NCBI GenBank assembly: GCA_026122225.1
Contig: JANEZZ010001504.1
Location: 124,001 to 188,000, forward strand
DNA length: 64,000 bases
Direction of reading: 5' to 3'
DNA from: Heloderma charlesbogerti
Lineage: Eukaryota > Chordata > Lepidosauria > Squamata > Helodermatidae
Part shown: positions 11,195 to 21,779 of the stretch, piece after piece
Layout of the letters: each line of letters begins with the position of its first letter
Position numbering within the stretch: position 1 is the first letter of the stretch
Notes under the pieces: generated by a model
The model's input: the letters and a program-made list of their open reading frames with translations, nothing else
What the model was told of the DNA's origin: nothing
Database searches by the model: none
Program-made: the position numbers and the translations under genes

Positions 11195-11285
11195 CCCTCC
11201 AGTCTCTCTGACCTAAACCTATTGTCCTGGACTAGACGGGCCTTTGGTCTGACCCAGCATGGCTCTTCTTATGTTCTTCTCTTTC
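11195..11285 (+). repeat. CR1 LINE 3' terminus
   Basis: CTGGACTAGACGGGCCTTTG, TCTGACCCAGCATGGCTC and the TTCTTATGTTCTTC tail are the 3' end of the squamate CR1 family seen also at 12740 and 16030. Confidence 0.8.
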
Positions 11286-11674
11286 CAGAGCGTGTTTTCC
11301 ACCAACTTGGCCACCTTGCTGTCCACCCCCAACTCCGGATTCTTCACAAGGAGGTGGAGGTGAGACAGATGCGCGTCATGTCCGCATATCCGCAGCAGAG
11401 CAGCAAATGAAAAGCGTCCAGGCTGCAGCCACTGGGCCAGCTCCTTCGCTGCTGCCATCTCCTCCTTTCTGGGGGGATGAAGCCCTGCACAGCCATTCGC
11501 CTGAGAATGGAGGAGACGGGGCTGCAATGCCCTTTCTTACTCAGCAACTGCAGTAAGAGGGCAAGGCGTCAGCAGCCACAGTGAGCGAGCGCCCTCACCC
11601 AGCCCCTCGGGGCCAGCGCTGCTGCTGCTGCTGCTAGAGGGAAAGAGTGCCTCCCAAGGTGAATACTACCCAGC

Positions 11675-11808
11675 CTTCCCCAACCTGGTATCCTTCATAT
11701 GTTTCGGACTTCAATTCCCATCAGCCCCAGGGCAATTGCCAGGAATGCTGGGAGTCGTCGTCCAAAAGACTGGACGGCACCAGGTTGGGGAAGGCTGATC
11801 TAGCTGGT
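11675..11808. repeat. Palindromic MITE, CCAACCTGGTGCCCTCCAGA family
   Basis: The left half (CCCCAACCTGGTATCC, CGGACTTCAATTCCCATCAG) is the inverted copy of the right half (GCTGGGAGTCGTCGTCC, GCACCAGGTTGGGGAAGGCT). It is a foldback element of about 130 bp with no coding capacity. Confidence 0.75.
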
Positions 11809-12150
11809 CATGCAAGGTTCTCCAAAGCATGGAAGGCCTTATGCGTGTGCAGCTGTATGAGCATGGAGGTTCCTTTCAGGAGTTCTACTGAATGCATCGT
11901 GCTCAGTGGTGGAGCAAGCAGGCATGCTGACATCGGGGGGGGGGGGCTAGCCAGTATTGCCCCCACCCCGCTACACACACACATGTTCAGGTTATGTGCT
12001 TTACAGATGCAAAACACATTATTCCCTCCATACTGTGTCCCTTCTCTCTTAGCTCCCCACAACCCATGACTACCAACCCAGTCACAGATCCATCCATTGG
12101 TGCCATGAGCTTCAAGGGTAGGTAGAACAAATGTGTTGCATGCAAAAGGT

Positions 12151-12305
12151 CCAGTGGAGGCTGGTGGCTCCGATGTTAGTGGCAGAACCAGTCGGAACTC
12201 TAAAGGAGAACCCTGGAGAGCTCCTTTAGAGTTCTGACTGGTTCTGACAGAAACACGGAGCGGATTCACCACCCCACTGACATCGGAGCCACCAGCCTCC
12301 ACTGG
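12151..12305. repeat. Palindromic hAT-like MITE (CAGTGGAGGCTGGTGG)
   Basis: Terminal inverted repeats of more than 20 bp, CAGTGGAGGCTGGTGGCTCC at the left and GGAGCCACCAGCCTCCACTG at the right, plus an inner inverted pair around CTCTAAAGGA / TCCTTTAGAG. A second copy is at 35068..35222. Flanking 8-mers do not match clearly, so hAT assignment rests on the CAG...CTG ends only. Confidence 0.7.
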
Positions 12306-12387
12306 TTCAAGACCCAGCATTTCCAGGCAAGGCTGGGAAAGACTCCCATCTGAAATCCCAGCCAGCCTCTGTCAGCCAGCGTAGATG

Positions 12388-12522
12388 AGCATTTCCCAAC
12401 CTGGGTCCCTCCAGTTGTTTTGGCCCAGGACTCCCATCAGCCCCAGCCAGCATGTCCAATGCTCAGGGATGATGGGAATTGTAGACCAAAACATCTAGAG
12501 GGAGCCAGGGTGGAGACCCTCA
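12388..12522. repeat. Palindromic MITE, CCAACCTGG family
   Basis: TTCCCAACCTGGGTCCCTCC, then GACTCCCATCAGCCCCAGCC, and the inverted half GATGGGAATTGTAGACC, ending near GAGGGAGCCAGGGTGG. Same family as 11675..11808. Confidence 0.7.
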
Positions 12523-12524
12523 GC

Positions 12525-12580
12525 AGACAATACTGAGCTGGATGGAGCAGTAATCTGGCAGCTTCCTATGGTCTTTTGAC
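12525..12580 (+). repeat. tRNA-derived SINE 3' fragment
   Basis: GACAATACTGAGCTGGATGG and GGCAGCTTCCTATGG are the 3' part of the SINE seen complete at 19653 and inverted at 57027. Confidence 0.6.
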
Positions 12581-12734
12581 AGCCAGTCCAAGGAACAGAA
12601 ATGACTGAACTCATATTAAGCACCAATTGCTCTTATGATGTCAGTCTGCTGTAAAGACAACATTTTCTGCATTTAATAAATGTTATTTTTATACCAGTAG
12701 TGGGGCTGTATTCCTTATCAGGCTCTGATGTTCT

Positions 12735-12905
12735 TATATCCGATATCCTCATATCAGAGGCAGTCTGCCTATGTACACCAGTTGCTTGGGTAGGAGGGTG
12801 CTGTTGCACTCGTGTCCTGCTCGTGGGTTCCTGATCGGCCTCTGTGTGTACAGAATGCCAGACTAGGTGGACCCTTGGTCTGATCCAGCAGGGCTCTTCT
12901 TACGA
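12735..12905 (+). repeat. CR1 LINE 3' end
   Basis: It carries the CR1 tail wording ATCAGAGGCAGTCTGCCTAT, GGAGGGTGCTGTTGCACTC and TGGTCTGATCCAGCAGGGCT, ending TTCTTACG. Confidence 0.8.
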
Positions 12906-13152
12906 TGATGAATATTAAAGTCATGCACTTCTGAGGTTACTTTTTCCCTATGCATAGTTTTTTTAACAGCAAAAATTAAACTGGGAGGATTCATTAAGAT
13001 AGAAGCTTACGGTTTAAATATGAAATGTATTTTTCATATCCATTAGTGGCCTGGTATCAAAACCAGTTAGTAACTATAAATTGGTTTAGCCAAGATTCCT
13101 TGAAAACCATTTTTTAAAGGGGGGCATAAAAGTATTTTTTTTATTTTATTTT

Positions 13153-13155
13153 TTA

Positions 13156-13190
<35 letters not shown>

Positions 13191-13192
13191 AT
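13153..13192. repeat. (ATCT)n microsatellite
   Basis: About nine uninterrupted ATCT units after a T-rich stretch (13130..13150). Confidence 0.95.
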
Positions 13193-13720
13193 CTGGAAAG
13201 CCTTCCCCCTTAAAATGACCATGAAAAAATATACCCAAATGCAGCTCTTCTGTCCAATTTTTAATTATCACTGTTACTTTTGTTGAAAGAAAATTGCTAT
13301 AGCCACATTACACTATGAGGATAGAAAAGATTACCACCTTTTAACCATTAAACAGCATTTTAGAGGCCAAACTCTCAGCCCTACAGGGCAGCTTAAATGA
13401 GTTTTTCTAAGAGCTCTACAAGACAACACCTGCAAAAGAAAAGGCCCCTCAATTTCATGGTTCAAAAATGGTCCTTTCAGATACCAATTATCCCTCAGCA
13501 CTCAAGGTCACCATCTCCTAGGACATGACTGGATTATGGAAAGTAATTTTTATGACTAGGATTGAATGCAGGTAATCAAAGTCCAAAAGCCATGCATGCT
13601 ACAAAATGTGCATTAAGAGCATTTGTAATTTAATGTGGAACTATTAGGAAGCTGTATAAGTGACACTGAATGCAAAAACACTGGATTGCCCCCACTCACT
13701 TGTTGGATTTCTGCTAGTGT
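13193..13720. other. Unassigned sequence
   Basis: No gene or clear repeat recognised. Confidence 0.35.
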
Positions 13721-13721
13721 A

Positions 13722-13930
13722 TCTTTTGTTTATTTCATTTCATTTCATTTCAATCCCATCTTTCCTGTCCCGTCCCACCCCGAATTATCCTCACAACAAC
13801 CTTGTGAGGATGGTAGGCTGAGAGGTGTGACTGGCCCAAGATCCCTCTGACAGCTTCATGCCTGAGTGAGGATTTGAAGACTAGGATTCCCTGGTCCTAG
13901 TCTGACATTCTAACCACCACACCGGCTCTT
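13722..13930 (-). repeat. tRNA-derived SINE (inverted)
   Basis: CTCACAACAACCTTGTGAGG, GGCTGAGAGGTGTGACTGG and ACATTCTAACCACCACACC match the best copy at 63590..63833. The ATTTC repeats at its left are the inverted A-rich tail. Confidence 0.8.
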
Positions 13931-16020
13931 ATTGGCTTTACGTATTTTTAATTTATGTCCTGTTTGATAAGGTTTTAACAGTAAGTTAGGGTAAGCTAAG
14001 AAATGTGGGTTGTGTTGTGTGCTTAAATTCTGTCTTTACTTCCTTGGCCTTTTCTCCCTCCAACTGAACTCTCACAGCAGTCTAACTTGTCTGTTACAAC
14101 TGTTATCCTTATTTAATTCAACTCTCAAAGTATGTCTGCCTGTTCCTCAGTGCACTTGTCCAAACAGCATCTACAAAGGGCTCAACTTTCAGAACACTCA
14201 GCAGTAAGGAAACAAGGAAACAAAAAGAGAAACCAAATGCAGCAGTTAGAGGTTAGATAATCAATTACAAAAGCTAAGAAGCAAAACGATGGACCGCCAC
14301 AGAAACATAAAATAAACTGATACCTGTAATTTTGCCTATGTTGGTAAGAGAGTTTAATCAGGAAGAGAGCCCAAATTATGAAGATCCCACTTCATGAACA
14401 GGAAGAACTTTGCATGAGTTGGGGGGGGGATTGCTAACCCCAATGCCCCATCTACAGCACTGTGTGCCCCCTAATCTGAGAGCTCAACCAATCTGGCCCA
14501 TCCTGTCTGGGAGCTCATAAACACGAATTTAATGCAAGCCTCTCATTCTAGACCACAAAACTCCTTTGAACAAGTACATGCATAAGCTTTGGCTCCAACG
14601 TCCTCTTGAGTTGGTGCAGCGAGCAGGACATTAAGAGATACTTTCTTCAAACAGGATTCTCTGACCTGACTCCATAGCTGACAGTCAAGAATCATATTTA
14701 GTTACTGTGTGGCCAAAGTCATAACCCTATCAAGAAACAGACAAAGACAGGGATCTAACAAATCACTGGACTTGAGCGTTCCACTCATGTCATCACGCCT
14801 TAGATGGAGTGGGTGTGGAGATAGAGTCAAGCATCATCTGAACCAGACTGTGAAGCTTTCGTTCTTATGTGACATGTGCCCGATCCAATTCCTTGGGGAC
14901 CCCATCAGTTTGTGGGGAAGTCTGTATAGTTACTCACCATTGGCCTTCCCTTATCCAACCCCTTGCAGAATCAGACGGCGCAATGAACAATATAACACAC
15001 GCTTTCTTTGTCGTATTCCTCCTTAACACTTAATTGCTTTTAGCTGTTTAATGATGCTCAGCATGGCTTCACTGTTCATGTGAAGCACCTAGCTACATCG
15101 CTGTATTTTCCTTTTCTAAAGGTTCTTCCTTCCTCTCCCAATAGCTTAGAGTCCTGAGGTTGCCAGGGCATGATAGTTAATGCAAGCTCACTCCAACAGT
15201 CCACACTCAATGCCTGTACATCACACAAATGTGCCTCTACGAGCCCTTGGTTTCGAAGGCAGGGAGCTGTATGTGACTGATTAACACTGTGAACCAATAC
15301 GAAGGATGTGCGTAAATAATTCACAACAGGTTACCACTTCAAGCTCTCCAGTTTTTCTAATTTTCATCTGCTCGCTGTGCATAAGCTCAAGATATTATTA
15401 CCTTTTCCAGCTGCTCTTTTCTTTCAGGGGCCACTGAACAAAACCATAGCTAACACACTACAAATGAAGTCTTCAGAGACACAATGCCTCGGTCCATTAA
15501 ATGTACTTCAAATCTATACTAGAGTTTCCACTGGAGTCCAACGGGCCTGCTTCATTTTCCAAGCCAGTGTTTTCAGGGCAGAATTTAGTCGGGTTATGGA
15601 AAAGGTATTTTAACAAAAGCAAAATCCCATGTATTGTACTAGAAGCCTTTAATTTAAACATTCTGTTTTTATGTTGCCTTTATTACCCTAGGAATGCTCA
15701 TTCGTTCCTAGCAACAGACATTCCCCCACTACACTGGGCAGACCAGAAGAATTTGTTCTGAATGAAAAATAAGCATATTGAAAACAACACGATCTTTGCA
15801 AACACCTCAAGAAATAGAATTAATGTGTCCCCCACCACCTCCATGGAGGCCAATAACATACGAAATATAAATCCCCCATCTTATAAACATTTGTTCCTGA
15901 GCATCTGTCTATAGTGATGGTATTAAGATGGCATAGTGATGGCATTAAGATCCTTGTAAATGTACTGTGCACTGACTGCACTAGTAGAGCTGTCACTGGG
16001 TGAATAACAGACATCATCAC
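13931..16020. other. Unassigned, mostly unique intron sequence
   Basis: No repeat family recognised over about 2 kb, the longest repeat-poor stretch left of 27 kb. ORFs of 60-105 codons here lack any recognisable domain. A candidate place for conserved non-coding elements or an unseen 5'-UTR exon. Confidence 0.35.
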
Positions 16021-16024
16021 TTAG

Positions 16025-16392
16025 GAAACAGTAATGTACCACCCTGTGCATCTAACTATCACTACGTCTTGCAGCAGTGCATAGTTAAACTATGGAATTC
16101 ACTTCCACAAGATGTAGTGATGGCCACCAGTTTCAGTGGCTTTAAAACAGGATTGGACAAATCCATGGAGGAGAAGGCTATGAATGGCTACTAGTCCTGA
16201 TGGCTATATGCTACCTCCAGTATCAGAGGCAGTAAGCCTATGTGCACCAATTGTGGGGAAACACAAGTGGGAGGGTGCTATTATGCTCATATCCTGCTTA
16301 TGGGTTTCCCACAGGCATCTAGTTGCCCACTGTGTGATCCAGACCTTGGTCTGATCCAGCACGGCTCTTCTTATATTCTTATGTTCTAACCA
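16025..16392 (+). repeat. CR1 LINE 3' region and tail
   Basis: Long CR1 3' segment: ATGGAATTCACTTCCACAAG, GATGTAGTGATGGCCACC, GGATTGGACAAATCCATGG, the TGGTCTGATCCAGCACGGCT motif and the tail TTCTTATATTCTTATGTTCT. Confidence 0.9.
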
Positions 16393-16492
16393 GTTGGTAA
16401 GCTCGTTACCATCGCCGCAGCCATATTTGGGCATCCCGGTCATCTATGATCATCCCCGCCATATTTCATGCGTTGGAGGGAGACGGTCTGAA

Positions 16493-16548
16493 TCATAGAA
16501 TAGTAGGGTTGGAAGGGGCCTACAAGGCCATCGAGTCCAACCCCAAGT
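16493..16548 (-). repeat. CR1 3'-end fragment (inverted)
   Basis: AATCATAGAATAGTAGGGTT then GGAAGGGGCCTACAAGGCCA, nearly identical to 2175..2230 and opposite in orientation to the neighbouring CR1. Confidence 0.8.
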
Positions 16549-16549
16549 G

Positions 16550-17138
16550 AGAGCCTGCTTTACTTGTGTACCCTCCCTGCACCATCAGGGTTCTAAATCG
16601 CACGGGGAGCATAGAGTCCTTCACCAACATGCGGAAGGTGGTGCAGACAGGCAATGAGGGCACGACGGAGGGGGCAAGGCCAGTGAGTGCAGCCTTGTTC
16701 CCTTCCACCCCAGTCACATGATGAGGGTACAATATGAAGCAAAACTGGGAAGCAAAAATCATTAAAAGAGTAGTAAACCCCACACAACATTTATAGGGGA
16801 TAACATAAGATATATACAAGTAGATGAAACACATATTAAAATTAAAACAATGTAGTTAAATCAAGCCAGCAGTAATTTACAACATGCAAATTAAAAATGT
16901 TTATTGAATTAGTTTGTTTAAATGTTGTTTAATTGTTTTTAAAGGTGTAATTTAATGGCTTTATTTTGGATTTGTTTATTGTTTATTTTGTGTACGTTGC
17001 ACTGGAATCCTCTGGGTGAAGGCTGGTTCATACATTTAATAAATAAATAAAGTTTCTTTAAAAACCCACAAAAATTTTAAAATAATAATAATAATAATAC
17101 ATTTATTATTTTTCTCTTGTTTTTTTATGTGAGCTGCT
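16550..17138. other. Unassigned sequence with a TTTAATAAATAAATAAA end
   Basis: The stretch 16860..17050 is AT-rich and ends GGAATCCTCTGGGTGAAGG then AATAAATAAATAAA, resembling an L2-like 3' end. 17085..17110 is an (ATA)n run. Confidence 0.4.
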
Positions 17139-17278
17139 TAGGGCGCAATCCTATGCATGCTTACACAGAAGAAAGGCCTACAATTCCCAGCATACCCCAG
17201 CTAGCACGGTTGGCTGGAGGAATGCTGGGAGTTATAGGACATTTTTCTGTCTAAACATGCATAGGATTGCACCCTCGT
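17139..17278. repeat. Palindromic MITE (GGGTGCAATCCTATGCATG ends)
   Basis: The left arm GGGCGCAATCCTATGCATGC is inverted by the right arm GCATAGGATTGCACCC. The centre holds a second inverted pair, CAATTCCCAGCAT / ATGCTGGGAGTTATAG. Same family as 42073..42205. Confidence 0.8.
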
Positions 17279-18536
17279 AATATAAAATATTCTGAATAAA
17301 ATGAATAAATATAAGGAACTATCAACTTACACAGGACAAAAATGGACATGTCAACATTCCCATGATCCCTCTGGACAGGGGCTCTGTTGCTTCCTCTATT
17401 AATATAATATGGAGGTACTATGAAATTGTACCTCAATATCTTCTAATGAAACAGTATACTCTAAGACCAAACCTTTTTTGCCCACCCTTCACCCCCCAAA
17501 TCTTCACAACAACAACAACAACAGCAATAGATAATCCAAACAGGAGCAGCTGCATACAGCTGTCTTTTTTTTATGAGCTTACAAAATTTTTTATGAATTG
17601 CAACATTAACAGAGAAGGCTCTGTCCCTTTAGATTTGCTCTGGCATAGATGTGCTACAGCTGCACTACGTTGTCTTCCACTTCTCCTTATCATTCCATTG
17701 TGGTCTCCCAGTGGGGGGCTGGGGAAGAAGCAGCAGCGCTCTCATCAGTAGGAGCGCGTGATTTTAGCATCAGGATCACAAAGAGCACAGTGTCTGTGGG
17801 GTTTCAGACTTACTGATATCAGACACATCCTGCACCAATCCCTGGCTTAGGCATGGTAACGCTTGCATTGCCACTGTTTTATCAGATGGGATGTTATCGC
17901 GGGTGCCAGAAAGTGAGTGGCAGACTGAGCCAACATTAAGCACTTCAAATTCCAGTGATTTCTATGTGAGAGAATTATGTGCGTACACATGAAATCAACC
18001 CAGTTAACTTTGGATTGATGTTGCCAACTATTAATTGATTTATTTAAAATATTTCAAATCAGATTCCAGGGTGGTGTACAATCTAACACCAGACAGCCAT
18101 AATAAAAGACAGCAAGTAAAAATTAAGAGGCAAACACCAACATTTTTACCAATCTTGCCAATCTAGGGTTTCCATACCAGTGAAAATGGGGCCCCTCCAC
18201 TTTTACAGCTGCAGAAATGGGGGTCATTTTGGCAATCTGCGGGGGCACTGAAATGAATTTCTAGCAGGAGGAGGAACTCACCAGTGCTCCTAGTGGTAGC
18301 TGTGGGAGCTGCAAAATAGCTTGGAATTATGCTAGTTGGGATGCAGTGTTGTTCTGGGATGTTATTAGAAAATAAACATTGTGATCACCAGCTACAATGA
18401 GGCTTCTTCAGTGCCAATGAATGTTGTAGCCACCTGAAAAGCAAAAAAAGGAAGGCAGTTTTGCCCTGCTTTCACTATCGAACGACCTCTACCCCCCATT
18501 AACAAAATATGGCTGAAATTTCTCTTTTGAGAACTA
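17279..18536. other. Unassigned sequence
   Basis: (CAA)n run near 17510..17525. A weak inverted LINE or SINE 3' end near 18025..18130 (ATTTATTTAAAATATTTC, CAGGGTGGTGTACAA). Otherwise nothing recognised. Confidence 0.35.
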
Positions 18537-19135
18537 CTCCATAGTAGGGATGGGAGAGAATTTCTCCCCGAAACTTCAGGGGGCCGAGCGCCAACGCATT
18601 CGGTCCTCCGAAGGTTGTTTGGGGAGAACTTCTCCGCCCCCCCCCTGGGATGGGACTTACCTTTCACGAATGTCCCTCCCGGCGGCGGGTCCCGGCGGCG
18701 GTTCGGCAGGTCTTCGTCAGGGGCGGGGACGGTAGCCGGTCTTTTGACCGGCTGCCGCCGCCGCCGCCATTACAAGCAAAGTAAAAAAACCCACAACACC
18801 CCTGTGATAGGCTACGTAACGATTAACGTAGCCTATCACAGCTAGATTTGCAAAGTCAGCCGTGATAGGCTACGTTAATCGTCACGTAGCCTATCACAGG
18901 GGCGGTTTTTTTTTCTTTTGAAGTTCGCAGCCGGGGAGATGGGGCGCTTCTCCCCGGCCTGAATTTCGGCCGGGCGAGGTGGGAAGCCTCCCCCCCGGCC
19001 TGAATTTCGGCCGGGTGAGGAGGGAAGCCTCCCCCCCCGGCCTGAACTTCGGGGGGAGCAGCGAAGCGCCTCCCCCCCACCGCGAAGCAAGCTGCGAGAC
19101 CAGGTAAGTGACTTTCGTGCACCCCTACTCCATAG
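18537..19135. mobile_element. GC-rich palindrome-bearing non-autonomous hAT element, copy 1
   Basis: Element 18545..19127 (583 bp), flanked by a perfect 8-bp duplication CTCCATAG at 18537..18544 and 19128..19135. Ends are TAGGGATG on the left and CACCCCTA on the right; 8-bp duplications with such ends are typical of hAT transposons. The left arm is GC-rich with GGCGGCGGG tracts and CCGCCGCCATT. The core has two 36-bp palindromes (18804..18839 and 18862..18897, arms GTGATAGGCTACGT) separated by 22 bp. The right arm has three units beginning GGCCTGAATTTCGGCCGGG or variants. Outward-facing splice-donor consensus GGTAAGT occurs at 18655..18661 (minus) and 19103..19109 (plus). No transposase. Confidence 0.93.
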
Positions 19136-19650
19136 TGCCTGCCAATCATAGGGGCTAATGTTTCACACTCCTTTCCTCAGCAGCTTGGTTAGCTAGGTTC
19201 CAACCTCGTACCCCAAGCTGCTCGTGACTTACTGGAGTCATTTTTATTATGATTTCCCCTTGCAGAACCAGGTGCGTTTACAGTTTCCTGTTTGAGCAAT
19301 CCCTAACAGTTGCAGCAGCTCTTGGTGTCTTAAGGAAACTCTGCATCTGTAATACTAACTGTGGGGCAGGAGAAGTAAGATCTCACAGTGTCTCAACACC
19401 ACACAGGCTAAAACAACCCCTTAATTTTTATACAATTTTCTCAGTACTCACAATCAGCTTAATTATTTCACTCATAGTTATGATATTGTAGAATAAGAGG
19501 CAAGACAGAGGATTAGCAGGGTCTATAGATGGCAGATAGCAGCAATACGCTGTGCCTTCATTCGCACATAATGCTACGCCATATTTTAGATTAAGCATGG
19601 TTTGTTGTTTTAGTCATGAATTGTCTTAGAGATGAGCAAACCAACCTCTG
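19136..19650. other. Unassigned sequence
   Basis: Nothing recognised between the hAT element and the SINE. Confidence 0.35.
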
Positions 19651-19652
19651 AA

Positions 19653-19822
19653 GGACTGTACCTCAGTGGCAGAGCACACGCTTGGCATGCAGAAGGTCCC
19701 AGGTTCAAGCTCCGTCATCTCTAGGTAGGACTAGGAAAAAATCTTGCCTGAAACCCTGTAGAGCCGCTGCCAGTCAGTGTCAACAACACTAGCCTAGATG
19801 GACCAATAGTTTGACTCAGTTG
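19653..19822 (+). repeat. tRNA-derived SINE
   Basis: It has an A-box-like TGGCAGAGCACACGCTTGG, a B-box-like GGTTCAAGCTCC about 35 nt further on, then CTGAAACCCTGTAGAGCCGC and GCCTAGATGGACCAATAG. The same family is inverted at 57027..57205 and partial at 12525 and 49912..50010. The tRNA-like head is far too diverged and extended to be a tRNA gene. Confidence 0.8.
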
Positions 19823-19844
19823 TATCATCCAGACCTTTGGACAC

Positions 19845-20560
19845 CATCAAACAACCCACCATGGTTTATTTAATCAGGCCATGGGTTCTGCGAGGGTTAT
19901 TTAACCTTCACAGAAGCCATGGTCCCCCGGGGTTGGACAGCACAACAAGCTTGAATATTCAGGATGGCACCTGCAGTCGCCACAGCTTGTCATGGCTTAA
20001 ATAAACTATGACAAGCCGCGGTGATCATGCAAACCTTATCATTATAAGGCAGCTTCCTATATTTTTATTAGCCGTTTTCCCTATTCTATGCGAACCCGGT
20101 CATAATAAGCCAGCTTCCTATGTTTCTATGGCTTGTTTCCCGATTCCTAGTTTGTTCCTCTCTTGCCCATTTGCCAACCTTCAGAGCAGTTTCATTTTCA
20201 GGCTGCTCTTTCTGGGCACCGCTGTTTCAGGGCAAAGAACAGCACAAACAAGCCAAAGATAAACCATTGTTCTGAGTCCAGTCATCATGAGAAGCCATGG
20301 TTTAAACAAGCCACTCTTCACAAGCCAATAACAACCCATGGCTTTTATTTGTGGCTTATAGCTACTTGACAAACAATGGTTTGTTTGTGGGGATGGGTTC
20401 AGAGACAAGGACAAGCCAGATTTCAACAAACCCTAAAAAAGCCCATGGGTTCTGGGTGGTTTGTTAACCACACCTCAACCCATTCTTGTCTGGTTCAGAT
20501 GACACAATATGCCATGGCACTTGCCCGCTGCAGCTTGAATATTCAAAATGGCCACTGGCA
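19845..20560. repeat. CCATGG/AACCATGG-rich foldback region
   Basis: Dense, two-orientation repeats of ACCATGGTTT, CCATGGGTT and ACAAGCC motifs (for example 19858, 19880, 20296, 20335, 20445). A related segment is at 62495..62850. Looks like an old foldback transposon with a repetitive interior; no termini or target duplication defined. Confidence 0.5.
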
Positions 20561-21125
20561 TGCATTGTGGTGATCTGGAGAACTGTATCACTCTGTACCT
20601 ATTTCCTGCTGTTGGTTTGCAGCAGGAAATGGCAGAAAGTGGAGCCACAGAAATTGTCCCTTGAATAGCAGAAATGAAGAGATATATTTGCACTGATGCT
20701 CCAAATAGTGTGCAGATTGAGCTGGCTGTGAGGTGTTCCTAGTACTGCCCTTCTCTGCAGAATAGATAAGTAGCAGAACACCACAGGAAGAGACCAGCAT
20801 GGCATGGACTGTGGGGGTCTGAAGACCATCTGACATTCATCTGATTCCTCAAAAACATCTTGTGTAGATGTGCCATAAGGGACAAATCTATGAAGCCCTG
20901 CTTTAACTTGCTAAAAGAGCCTTCAAGTGCTAACAACAGAGAAAGGTGCCCTTTAGACATTACAGCAGTGGTGTGGGAGCTGCCAGTTGTACTGTCACTG
21001 TAGGACTTTGGGGCAGAAGTCCAAGACTCCACCCACCATAATGAACAGGTGGGCGCCCAAATGTGGTAGGGCTAGCTTACCACATTACAAAGGATGTGAA
21101 GTAATACATGTTACCGTCTAACCTA
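20561..21125. other. Unassigned sequence
   Basis: No repeat family identified with confidence. Confidence 0.3.
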
Positions 21126-21127
21126 GC

Positions 21128-21216
21128 CTACCACAACCTGGTGCCCTCCCAATGTTTGGACTTCTACTCCCGTCAGCCCTGTCAGCATGGCCAATGGTCA
21201 GGAATGGTGGCGCCCC
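21128..21216. repeat. MITE fragment, CCAACCTGGTGCCCTCC family
   Basis: CACAACCTGGTGCCCTCCCA, CCCGTCAGCCCTGTCAGCAT and GGTCAGGAATGGTGG. The matching right half is at 21728..21778 (CATCTGGAAGGCATCAGGTT), so an L2 LINE appears to have inserted into one copy. Confidence 0.6.
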
Positions 21217-21224
21217 TCCATGTC

Positions 21225-21730
21225 TGGGCCCGATTCAAAATGCTGGTATTAGCATTCAAAGCCCAAACAGCTTGGGACCAGGTTATCTGAAGGATCACTT
21301 CCTCCCACATGTACCTGCCTGGACCCTAAGATCATCGCTAGGGTCCTTCTCTGGGAGCCCCTGCCAAAAGAAGTGAGGTAGGTAGCTACCAGGAAAAGGG
21401 CCTTTTCTGCTGTGGCACTCCGGCTGTGGAATGAGCTCCCTAGAGTGGTTCGCCTGGCGCCTACGTTGTACTCCTTTTGGCGCCAAGGGAAGACCTTTTT
21501 ATTTTCCCAAAGTTTTAGCTTTTAGCTCTGCTGTTGTAAATCTGTATTTTAAATCTCTGCATTGCTGCTAGGTTTTATTCTGGTTGTACTTTTATGTTGT
21601 AATTTTAAGCTTTCCTATTTTATATGGTTTTAACTAACCACTTTGTGGTTTTAATTTTTGTGAACAGCCCAGAGAGCTTCAGCTATTGGGCGGTATAGAA
21701 ATGAAATGAATGAATTAATGAATAAATAGG
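21225..21730 (+). repeat. L2-like LINE, 3' end of reverse transcriptase and 3' UTR
   Basis: Reads through GATTCAAAATGCTGGTATTA, TGTGGAATGAGCTCCCTAGA, GGTTCGCCTGGCGCCTACG and ATTGGGCGGTATAGAAATGA, ending in an AATGAATGAATTAATGAAT tail. 63030..63360 carries the same 3' end. It splits a foldback MITE whose halves lie on either side. Confidence 0.85.
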
Positions 21731-21779
21731 TGTAGTCTGGAACATCTGGAAGGCATCAGGTTGGGGAAGGCTGATCTAA

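Noticed and set aside
19653..19822. tRNA gene
   Set aside because: A- and B-box-like motifs are present but no cloverleaf, and the sequence continues into a SINE body with related copies elsewhere in the window.
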